A program made the translations under genes and the position numbers. Of a DNA stretch of 64,000 nucleotides, positions 9,209 through 16,226 are shown in pieces. The notes under the pieces were generated by a model that saw only the letters and a program-made list of their open reading frames with translations, was not told where the DNA came from and ran no database searches. Within the stretch, counting starts at the first letter, position 1, and every line of letters starts with the position of its first letter. This stretch comes from an uncultured Flavobacteriaceae bacterium (GTDB taxonomy: Bacteria; Bacteroidota; Bacteroidia; Flavobacteriales; Flavobacteriaceae), in NCBI GenBank assembly GCA_947493175.1, contig CANLQD010000004.1, forward strand, positions 186,001-250,000, written 5' to 3'.

Positions 9209-10315
9209 TTACTTTTCGAAGTAGTACTTATAGGTGTTATCCGTAACTCCGTCACCGTCATAATCATCCACTTCAATGAGAATAAAACTGTTCCCATTGA
9301 TTTGGGCCGTACCGTCATAAACAAGGTCGGCATCTCCGTTTTCCGCAGTGCCCGTTTCGGTTTCCCCATCCTCGTCTATAGAATACGAATATTCTACCAA
9401 TGTTAGGCGGTCCTCTGAACTTACATATGCCCAGTTGCCATTGCTTTGATAACGGAAAACAGTATCGTCCGTATAAGCTAGTTCACACTGATTAAAAGCC
9501 TCTTCATCGTAATTTTGATCACTACCTTTAAAATCGATTACAAAAGACCCATCTGATTTCAACTCCAAAATCCCGTATTCCTGAGTATAACAAACAGACA
9601 TTTCTACTTCTTCTCCATTTTCACAGGAAGATGTCCACTCATCACAATCGGGATCGCCTAAGTTGTATACATTTGTTTCTCCTTCATAGGTATATTCTTC
9701 TTTAACCAGCTCCCATTTACCAACTACGGCGTCGCTACCACCCCAGCTTTCCACTGTTACACAGACCTCGCTTGGATTACTGATATTTCCTTCTTGGTCA
9801 TATACACAGATGACATAGCAAAAAGTGCCAGGCTCTATTTGGGCATTAAAGTCTACATCAACGTTCGCTTCGTCCACTTTGGCTACTAGTTGATCAATAT
9901 TCTTTTTAAAGATGCTTCTCTTAGCGGCTTTTTTAAAGGAAAAATCCGATGAAATATCAATATCATAGTAACTATCGGCAACAGTGCCATCATTGGATTT
10001 GAACTGTAGATAGGCACCAACGATATCGCCATCTGAACTTAAGGGAATGTTAAACCCCTCGTTCAAAAAAGCGGTTTCCCCTGCTTTTGAAATGTCTAAG
10101 GAAATGGCTCCGTTTGGGGTGGGAGGCATCCCTTCCATCTTGGAACCTCCTTCGATCAATACGTTATCGGCTACGGTATTCGCCTCTAAAGGTGTTTGTT
10201 CTAACTGCTCGGCCTGTTCTTCCAGTTGTGATGAATTACCTCCATCGTCGTCTTTTCCGCAAGAGGTGGCAATCAATAAGGCCGCTACTAGGGCCGATCT
10301 AAAAATGATTTTCAT
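9209..10315 (-). CDS. Lipoprotein with lipocalin-like C-terminal domain, function unknown
   Basis: A 368-residue predicted lipoprotein with the lipobox ATSC (Cys19) in MKIIFRSALVAALLIATSCG, followed by an acidic linker (GKDDDGG). The middle part looks like an Ig/fibronectin-like beta domain (PGTFCYVICVYDQEGNISNP). The C-terminal part starts with VVGKWELVKEEYTYEG and continues as beta strands, the pattern of lipocalin-like domains common in flavobacterial lipoproteins. It is very acidic overall and has several Cys that could form disulfides. It is monocistronic with its own terminator and lies divergently from dxs. Ligand and role are unknown. Confidence 0.8.
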   Translation of the reverse strand: MKIIFRSALVAALLIATSCGKDDDGGNSSQLEEQAEQLEQTPLEANTVADNVLIEGGSKMEGMPPTPNGAISLDISKAGETAFLNEGFNIPLSSDGDIVGAYLQFKSNDGTVADSYYDIDISSDFSFKKAAKRSIFKKNIDQLVAKVDEANVDVDFNAQIEPGTFCYVICVYDQEGNISNPSEVCVTVESWGGSDAVVGKWELVKEEYTYEGETNVYNLGDPDCDEWTSSCENGEEVEMSVCYTQEYGILELKSDGSFVIDFKGSDQNYDEEAFNQCELAYTDDTVFRYQSNGNWAYVSSEDRLTLVEYSYSIDEDGETETGTAENGDADLVYDGTAQINGNSFILIEVDDYDGDGVTDNTYKYYFEK

Positions 10316-10431
10316 GTTTGATTATTTAATAGGTGTGTACAGAAGGGAACGTCTTATTTTCCCAAATCATACGAATTGATAGCCCGATGTTGTGAATCCA
10401 TAAAAAAGCATCGCGAAACCCTTAAAAAACG

Positions 10432-10439
10432 TAGTTTTG
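10432..10439 (+). promoter_or_regulatory. Bacteroidetes-type -7 box upstream of dxs
   Basis: TAGTTTTG matches TAnnTTTG and lies 19 bp before the GTG start of dxs. No good TTG -33 element is present. Confidence 0.45.
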
Positions 10440-10458
10440 TATCTTCAAATTCCACGAG

Positions 10459-12246
10459 GTGTCTGCAACAATCCTTTCACAGATCAATTCGCCAAAAGAC
10501 CTGCGTAAACTCGCTGTGGCAGAACTGCCTCAACTTGCACAAGAACTTAGAAACTTTATCGTTGAGATCGTAGCGACCAAAGAGGGGCACTTAGGTGCCA
10601 GTCTAGGTGTGGTAGAATTGACCATTGTACTGCATTATTTGTTTGACACCCCTGAAGACCGACTGATTTGGGATGTAGGCCACCAAGCCTACGGCCATAA
10701 AATCCTAACAGGGCGTAAAGATGTATTTCATACAAACCGCCAACTGCAGGGCATTAGCGGTTTTCCAAAAAGATCTGAAAGCATCTACGATGCTTTTGGA
10801 ACCGGTCATAGTTCTACCTCTATATCGGCCATTTTAGGGATGGCTATTGCTTCACATCTCCAAGGGGAAACCGACCGACAACATATTGCCGTCATTGGCG
10901 ATGCCTCTATCGCGAGCGGAATGGCCTTTGAAGGGCTCAACCATGCCGGGGTTACCGATGCCAATATCCTGATTATCCTAAACGACAATGCCATCGGAAT
11001 AGATCCGAGCGTGGGGGCACTTAAGAAGTACCTGACCAATGTGAAAAAGGGGAGTGCCAAGGATGAGAATATCTTCGAATGTTTGAATTTTGATTATTCC
11101 GGACCGGTAGATGGGCACGATTTCAATGCATTGATCGAAGCGCTACAACGGGTAAAGGCAATTAACGGACCGCGTTTGTTGCATGTAATTACCACCAAGG
11201 GAAAAGGGCTTCGACAAGCAGAGGAGCAACAGGTAACGTACCATGCTCCTGGCAAGTTCGATCAGCATACAGGAGAATTGTTTATAAAACCACAAGAGAA
11301 GCGACCCCCCAAGTATCAGGATGTATTTGGGCACACAATCGTAGAACTTGCGAAAAAGAATCAAAAAATCGTAGGGATTACCCCGGCTATGCCCACTGGG
11401 AGTTCACTTAAATTTATGATGCAAGAGATTCCCGATCGTGCTTTTGATGTGGGCATTGCCGAGCAACATGCCGTGACCATGGCAGCCGGGTTGGCTGTAG
11501 AAGGCATGATTCCTTTTTGTACCATTTATTCAACCTTTCTACAACGCGCCTATGATCAGGTTATCCATGATGTGGCCTTGCAAAACCTCCCGGTCATTTT
11601 CTGTTTGGATCGCGCAGGAATCGTCGGGGAAGATGGGGCGACCCATCACGGAGTGTTCGACATCACCTACTTGCGGTGTATTCCAAACTTGATCATTTTT
11701 GCACCTCTCAATGAAACGGAACTGCGCAATATGATGTACACTGCCCAATTGGGGCTCGAACATCCTATTGCCATTCGATACCCAAGAGGTAGGGGTGTTC
11801 AACTTCAATGGCAGGATCCTTTCGAGAAAATTCCTATCGGGGTTTCCACCGCGTTGCGAAAGGGTACGAAAATTGCAGTGCTTTCTATCGGACATATTGG
11901 AAATATCGTTGCGGATGTCATCGACGAAATTGATGAATTGAAACAAATCGGTCATTACAACATGCGCTTCGTAAAACCATTGGATAAAAAACTTCTTTTG
12001 AAGATCTTTGGAACCTATGAGCGCGTAGTTACTATAGAGGATGGTTGCAAGTTGGGGGGGTTCGGGAGTGCTATATTAGAGTTTGCCAATGAGAATAAAG
12101 TCGCGAACAACATTACAATTTTAGGAATCGATGATGTGTTCTTGGGGCAAGGTACGGCCCATGAACTGAGGGAAATGGCCCATATTGGACCAGCAGCGAT
12201 CAAGAAACAACTAATGCTTTTACTAAATGCCAAAAAACACGATTAG
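10459..12246 (+). CDS. dxs: 1-deoxy-D-xylulose-5-phosphate synthase
   Basis: Thiamine-diphosphate enzyme that condenses pyruvate and glyceraldehyde 3-phosphate, the first step of the MEP isoprenoid pathway. At 595 aa it is near the family length. The transketolase-like N-terminal domain has DVGHQAYGHKILTGR and the GDASIASGMAFEG...NDNAIG cofactor motif. The pyrimidine-binding domain has the catalytic Glu in DVGIAEQHAVTMAAG, and a transketolase C-terminal domain ends the protein. The start is GTG; an earlier ATG in frame is absent and the N-terminus aligns with other flavobacterial Dxs by eye. The 3' end overlaps the DUF3078 gene by 20 bp, indicating one transcript. Confidence 0.96.
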   Translation: MSATILSQINSPKDLRKLAVAELPQLAQELRNFIVEIVATKEGHLGASLGVVELTIVLHYLFDTPEDRLIWDVGHQAYGHKILTGRKDVFHTNRQLQGISGFPKRSESIYDAFGTGHSSTSISAILGMAIASHLQGETDRQHIAVIGDASIASGMAFEGLNHAGVTDANILIILNDNAIGIDPSVGALKKYLTNVKKGSAKDENIFECLNFDYSGPVDGHDFNALIEALQRVKAINGPRLLHVITTKGKGLRQAEEQQVTYHAPGKFDQHTGELFIKPQEKRPPKYQDVFGHTIVELAKKNQKIVGITPAMPTGSSLKFMMQEIPDRAFDVGIAEQHAVTMAAGLAVEGMIPFCTIYSTFLQRAYDQVIHDVALQNLPVIFCLDRAGIVGEDGATHHGVFDITYLRCIPNLIIFAPLNETELRNMMYTAQLGLEHPIAIRYPRGRGVQLQWQDPFEKIPIGVSTALRKGTKIAVLSIGHIGNIVADVIDEIDELKQIGHYNMRFVKPLDKKLLLKIFGTYERVVTIEDGCKLGGFGSAILEFANENKVANNITILGIDDVFLGQGTAHELREMAHIGPAAIKKQLMLLLNAKKHD

Positions 12247-13411
12247 AAAAATTACAGTGGCTCTGGTGTTCATTCTTGTAACGACACCTTTCATCTTCGC
12301 CCAAGACTCGATTCCTCCTAAGAAGAAGGTCGATTCGGTAATAGTTCCTAGCATTCCGCCAAAGCGAAAAGCAGATACTGTGGTGGTCGACACCCTGGCG
12401 ATCGATACCACGATTGTAGATACCTTGGTTATCAGAAGGCGTCAAGAACGCATAAAAAATATTAAAAAAGGGGTTGCCTTGAATACTTCGGTCATCTCGT
12501 TCAAAAAAACAAAACCGTTGGATGAGGGATACTCGAAGTTTCAAATGCCTTCATTTTGGCAGAAAATAAACCTATTGGGGCTGAATTTTAGTGAAGCTGC
12601 ATTCGTAAATTGGAATGCAGGGGGTACCACTTCGATAACAGCCTTGGCAAATGCACGGTTTGAACGCAATTATAAGTTCCGTTATATTTCATGGGAGAAC
12701 TATTTGGAGATGCGCTATGGTGTTAACCTTCAGGAAGGCCAAAAATTGCGAAAAACAGAAGATGCTGTTCGAATAAGTTCTACTTTCGGGTATCGACGCG
12801 ATACGATCAGTAATTGGTACTATTCGGCAAAGGCCAATTTTAACACACAATTTTCAGACGGTTTTAAATATCCGGATCGGGAAAATGCAGTTTCAAGACC
12901 GCTGTCTCCCGGTTACTTCTTTTTGGGTGCGGGAGCCAGTTATATTTCCAAGGAACGTCGATTCAACTTATACATCTCTCCTATTACGCAGAAAGCTACT
13001 TTGGTTCTTGATCAGAACTTGGCCGATAAGGGAGCTTTTGGTGTGCAGAAAGCCATATTGGATGCTGATGGCAATGTTTTGCAAGAAGGAGAAAACGTAT
13101 TCCTGGAACTTGGTTTTCTGATTACCAATAGCTGGGAATCCCAACTGTATAAGAATATGGGGGTAAAGCACCGACTTAGCTTGTATACCGATTATCTGCA
13201 AAGTTTTGGAAATGTGGATGTAGATTGGGAGTTGAACGTAGAACTTCGGGTAAACGAATACATCGTTACCCAAATAGGGACGCACTTGATTTACGACGAT
13301 GATATCTTATTTGATGAGGTTAGGAACGAGGAAGGAACCATTACCGACCCCGGAGAACCTCGATTGCAGTTCAAACAAGTGTTAGGGGTTGGGGTATCTT
13401 ACAATTTCTAG
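12227..13411 (+). CDS. DUF3078 outer-membrane beta-barrel protein
   Basis: A 394-residue exported protein with a signal peptide ending near FIFAQ (about residue 25), then a low-complexity linker rich in Asp, Thr and Val (VVVDTLAIDTTIVDTLVI), then many amphipathic strands and a C-terminal aromatic (VGVSYNF), as in outer-membrane barrels. The region NLLGLNFSEAAFVNWNAGG is a hallmark of DUF3078 proteins of Bacteroidetes. It overlaps dxs by 20 bp; the functional reason is unknown. The function of DUF3078 has not been established; an outer-membrane location is an inference. Confidence 0.87.
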   Translation: MPKNTIRKITVALVFILVTTPFIFAQDSIPPKKKVDSVIVPSIPPKRKADTVVVDTLAIDTTIVDTLVIRRRQERIKNIKKGVALNTSVISFKKTKPLDEGYSKFQMPSFWQKINLLGLNFSEAAFVNWNAGGTTSITALANARFERNYKFRYISWENYLEMRYGVNLQEGQKLRKTEDAVRISSTFGYRRDTISNWYYSAKANFNTQFSDGFKYPDRENAVSRPLSPGYFFLGAGASYISKERRFNLYISPITQKATLVLDQNLADKGAFGVQKAILDADGNVLQEGENVFLELGFLITNSWESQLYKNMGVKHRLSLYTDYLQSFGNVDVDWELNVELRVNEYIVTQIGTHLIYDDDILFDEVRNEEGTITDPGEPRLQFKQVLGVGVSYNF

Positions 13412-13538
13412 CTTTTTAGTAAGGTTAAGGCAGGTTTCCACGTTCTTCAGAATTTTAATTTCATTTTTATTCGTGAGCTTGCCCCGAGGTAGTTTACTTG
13501 TAAAAAATCACAACAGCATCGTACAAAGTCCTTTGATC

Positions 13539-14882
13539 TTACAATTGTTTCCCCATTATTTTATTATGAATATGTACCGCGGCACTATCGGAAAGGCTTG
13601 CGACATAACAACAGGTGTTCAGTAAAATAGTATAGTCGGATACTTGGGTCCTCTGATAAAACTCGGGTAGTGTTCGAATCATAAGGGTATCGTAGTTCGA
13701 TGCATCACCATTCTTAGATTTGATCAAGGCATTGGTATACACTTCTAAAATGTCGGAAATGATTTTATATCCCGCGATTTCCTTTTCAATAACCTCCTGT
13801 GATTGATAGATTTCACGAACACTCAATGAAATTATATCTTTTATCTGCGCCTTGTACTTGCTTTGATCCAATAGGGAAACCTCAAAGGAGCCATGGAGAA
13901 TAGCCTCTTCGTTCGCAAGAAAGATATCGATAGCATCGTTGATAAGGGTGTTGATGGCCAACGCCCTGAGGTAACTCAATCTGTCCGCTTTGTAGGCAAG
14001 GGAATTATATTTTTGGGTGTTGATGCTGTCTTTGACCAGTTTTATGAGATACTCCAATGCAAAATCCTCCGAAATTAATCCAAGATTGATACCATCTTCA
14101 AAGTCGATAATGGTATAGCAGATATCGTCAGCGGCTTCGACTAAAAAGGTCAAAGGATGTCGTGCGAACGAAATATCATTTTCTGTTCTAGTAGGTCGTA
14201 ATCCCAGCTCATCTGCTATAGTTTTAAAAGCATTCTTTTCAGATTGAAAAAAGCCGAACTTTTTGTCCGCAATATGTTGAGTAGGCTTTTTGGGCAATGA
14301 TTCCTTCGGATATTTCATAAAGGCTCCCAAAGTAGCGTAACTGAGTCGCAGACCGCCCTCGACCCCTTCTCTTGGTTCGGTCAAGAGTTTAAAACCGTTG
14401 GCGTTGCCCTCGAAATCAATGATGTCCTGATATTCTTTTTCTGATAACAGAGCACGATACTGCTGCCCGTTTCCCGTTTTAAAATATTCACCGATCGCTT
14501 TCTCCCCACTATGCCCAAAAGGCGGGTTGCCAATGTCGTGTGCAAGGGCGGCGGCGGCCACGATGGCTCCAAAATCATTAAAGCGATAACCGTGGAGTGC
14601 TTCTAAATGTGGGTGTTTTTCTAAAAGTCTCTTGCCGGCCCTGCGACCTAAACTACGGCCCACCACCGATACTTCGAGACTGTGGGTCAATCGAGTATGT
14701 ACGAAGTCGGTTTTTGAAAGCGGAATCACTTGGGTTTTATCCTGTAAACTTCGAAAGGCCGACGAAAAGATGATGCGATCGTAATCGACCTCGAAACCCA
14801 AACGGGTTTCGTCTTGCTCCTTCCGAAGACGTTTATGGGTATCGCCGTGTCGCTTTAAGGAGAGTAAAGTTTCCCAGTTCAT
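13539..14882 (-). CDS. dgt: Deoxyguanosinetriphosphate triphosphohydrolase (dGTPase, HD family)
   Basis: HD-domain enzyme that hydrolyses dNTPs, classically dGTP, to deoxynucleoside and triphosphate; it controls dNTP pools and can limit phage replication. It has 447 residues. Metal ligands are visible as the upstream His in RLTHSLEVS (about residue 66), the HD pair in AHDIGNPPFGHSGE (about 114), and a later Asp in EAADDICYTIIDFEDG. The RDKTQVIPL-like region reads LQDKTQVIPLS. The start is ATG at the 5' end with a TATCTTG box (14903-14909) and a TTG 23 bp further upstream. It faces the DUF3078 gene convergently. Confidence 0.93.
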   Translation of the reverse strand: MNWETLLSLKRHGDTHKRLRKEQDETRLGFEVDYDRIIFSSAFRSLQDKTQVIPLSKTDFVHTRLTHSLEVSVVGRSLGRRAGKRLLEKHPHLEALHGYRFNDFGAIVAAAALAHDIGNPPFGHSGEKAIGEYFKTGNGQQYRALLSEKEYQDIIDFEGNANGFKLLTEPREGVEGGLRLSYATLGAFMKYPKESLPKKPTQHIADKKFGFFQSEKNAFKTIADELGLRPTRTENDISFARHPLTFLVEAADDICYTIIDFEDGINLGLISEDFALEYLIKLVKDSINTQKYNSLAYKADRLSYLRALAINTLINDAIDIFLANEEAILHGSFEVSLLDQSKYKAQIKDIISLSVREIYQSQEVIEKEIAGYKIISDILEVYTNALIKSKNGDASNYDTLMIRTLPEFYQRTQVSDYTILLNTCCYVASLSDSAAVHIHNKIMGKQL

Positions 14883-14985
14883 GTGCTGCGTTTAATAGGT
14901 TGCAAGATACATTTTTTGCATATCACTGCTTTCAAGAACCCGATATGCTAACAATGTCATAAATAACATTAAAAAACATGCTAGT

Positions 14986-15013
14986 TTAATCTATAGTTAA
15001 CCATAGCTTAACC
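14986..15013 (+). repeat. Three TTAAYC hexamers with 11-bp period (Pho-box-like)
   Basis: TTAATC at 14986, TTAACC at 14997 and TTAACC at 15008 are spaced exactly 11 bp apart. The last ends about 10 bp before a TTATTTG element (15024-15030) in front of the 15042 gene. The arrangement resembles OmpR-family (PhoB/PhoP) direct-repeat boxes; a Pho role is inferred from the neighbouring phosphate transporter. Confidence 0.45.
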
Positions 15014-15041
15014 TTACTTGTTTTTATTTGCACTTTAAGAG

Positions 15042-15440
15042 ATGGTGTTTATGAAAAATGGAATTCTTTTAATGATGTTGTTTCTTTGTGGTGCTATTTT
15101 CGCACAAAGCGGGGGTACGATTAAAGGGCATATCATCGATTTGCAAGCAAATGGGGAGCCATTGTTGTTTGCAACTGTTCATTTGAAGAATAGCGATACC
15201 AAAACAGAGACCAATTTCAATGGCAACTTTGAGTTGTCGGGAATTATCCCGGGAAAATATATGTTAGAGGTTTCCTTTGCAGGATATGAACCACTTGAAG
15301 TTCCTGTTGAAATTGTTGAAAACCAAATCACAAGAGTTGATAGGGGAATGAAAGCAAAGGCGATTAGTCTGGCAGATATAGGCGAAATCGTTTCGGTTGC
15401 CACCGAACTGCACGTTTCCAGTATCGACAACAAGAAGTAA
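15042..15440 (+). CDS. Stand-alone exported carboxypeptidase-regulatory-like domain protein
   Basis: A 132-residue protein with a signal peptide (cleavage near AIFAQSGG) followed by one CarboxypepD_reg-like beta-sandwich domain (GTIKGHIIDLQANGEPLLFATVHLKN ... GEFELSGIIPGKYMLEVSFAGYEP in type). In SusC-like TonB-dependent receptors this domain precedes the plug and barrel, but here the gene stops right after it. The stop codon is followed by a strong terminator, so this is a complete short gene and not a frameshifted receptor within the window. Three 11-bp-spaced hexamers lie upstream. Function is unknown; binding or signalling at the periplasmic side is plausible. Confidence 0.75.
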   Translation: MVFMKNGILLMMLFLCGAIFAQSGGTIKGHIIDLQANGEPLLFATVHLKNSDTKTETNFNGNFELSGIIPGKYMLEVSFAGYEPLEVPVEIVENQITRVDRGMKAKAISLADIGEIVSVATELHVSSIDNKK

Positions 15441-15456
15441 TAGAAGTAATTAGTAT

Positions 15457-15495
15457 AAAAAAAACTCCGTAGCATATAATGCTACGGAGTTTTTT
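15457..15495. terminator. Bidirectional terminator between convergent genes
   Basis: A perfect 12-bp stem ACTCCGTAGCAT/ATGCTACGGAGT with a 3-nt loop is flanked by an A tract on the left and a T tract on the right. It serves both the 15042 gene and the 15522-15881 gene. Confidence 0.92.
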
Positions 15496-15521
15496 CGTTA
15501 GAACCATTTGTTCTGCAAAAC

Positions 15522-15881
15522 CTAGTTTTTCGTAACGACGGGGGATTTCGTTTTCGAATCGACCACGCTTGCGATGGTATTGTTATTAAACTCTACTTCT
15601 TTTTGGTTTCCGTTGGCCCAAAAATACCATGTGCCCGTTCGAACACCTTTATTATAGGTGCCCAGGGAAATCTTTTCACCTACTTCGTTATAGCTTGCCC
15701 ATTCCCCATGCAGTTTTCCCGCAAGATCAAAGGTGCCTTCTTGACTTATCTTTCCGTTATCGTGGTAATAGGTTACCTCGATTAGATTAGTTTCTTTATT
15801 CAACTTTGCATCCCGCTCTTTCTGTGCATAGCCCATGGTTACGGCTACTAAAAAGAAGAGTGTCATCACAACATTTTTCAT
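15522..15881 (-). CDS. Exported MORN-repeat-like (YwqK-type) protein
   Basis: 119 residues from the ATG at 15881; the upstream frame to 15935 overlaps the promoter and is unlikely to be translated. The signal peptide ends near MGYAQ. The body has two to three short repeats of the toxin-antitoxin 'YwqK antitoxin'/MORN type: VTYYHDNGKISQEGTF, GEWASYNEVGEKISLGTY and GTWYFWANGNQKEVEF. Despite the family label, no toxin gene is adjacent, so an antitoxin role is not supported. These repeats form beta hairpins and are common in exported flavobacterial proteins of unknown function. It is driven by an excellent promoter at 15904-15935. Confidence 0.8.
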   Translation of the reverse strand: MKNVVMTLFFLVAVTMGYAQKERDAKLNKETNLIEVTYYHDNGKISQEGTFDLAGKLHGEWASYNEVGEKISLGTYNKGVRTGTWYFWANGNQKEVEFNNNTIASVVDSKTKSPVVTKN

Positions 15882-15903
15882 AGTAAGAAATTTTATTCCC
15901 ATC

Positions 15904-15935
15904 CAAAGGTAGTTATTTTTACGTTTAAAAAACAA
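15904..15935 (-). promoter_or_regulatory. Complete flavobacterial promoter (TTG / TAnnTTTG)
   Basis: On the minus strand, TTG (15935-15933), a 21-bp spacer and TACCTTTG (15911-15904) match the consensus in both boxes and spacing. The predicted start of transcription is about 15 nt upstream of the ATG at 15881, which fixes that start codon. Confidence 0.75.
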
Positions 15936-15939
15936 TTTG

Positions 15940-15956
15940 TTTACATTAAATTTACA
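15940..15956. repeat. Two TTTACA hexamers with 11-bp period
   Basis: TTTACA at 15940 and 15951 are exactly 11 bp apart, just upstream of the -33 box of the 15881 gene and in the 290-bp region before the Pit transporter gene. Similar to the repeats at 14986 and 16165. Confidence 0.35.
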
Positions 15957-16164
15957 TTAGAAACGTTGAAATCGGCCTTTTATTGTACCCAACCCCTTTA
16001 TTTTCGGTATTAAGCAGCATCTATTTTACCCAAATACCTGTGTGAATAGGTGTTAGACCCTATTTGGTTTATAGATTTTGGCTCAAAAACACTGCAATCG
16101 CTGTAAATTACTTAGATAACCCCTTTATGTGGCTATAATGCAAGTGGTCTTTCATCTAATTTTC

Positions 16165-16181
16165 ATAACCTTAATTTAACA
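16165..16181 (+). repeat. ATAACC/TTAACA pair with 11-bp period upstream of pit
   Basis: ATAACC (16165) and TTAACA (16176) are 11 bp apart, 46 bp before the Pit start codon, with a TTATTTG element at 16213-16219 as also found before the 15042 gene. Weaker than the 14986 array. Confidence 0.35.
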
Positions 16182-16226
16182 TAGTTCATAAATTATAGTA
16201 GCACTTTTGTGCTTATTTGAAATTGA

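Noticed and set aside
10376..10573. 65-codon ORF upstream of and overlapping dxs
   Set aside because: Runs over the dxs promoter box and into dxs in another frame; composition is not protein-like.
15522..15881. Antitoxin role for the YwqK-like protein
   Set aside because: It has a signal peptide and no toxin gene is adjacent; the name reflects only the repeat family.
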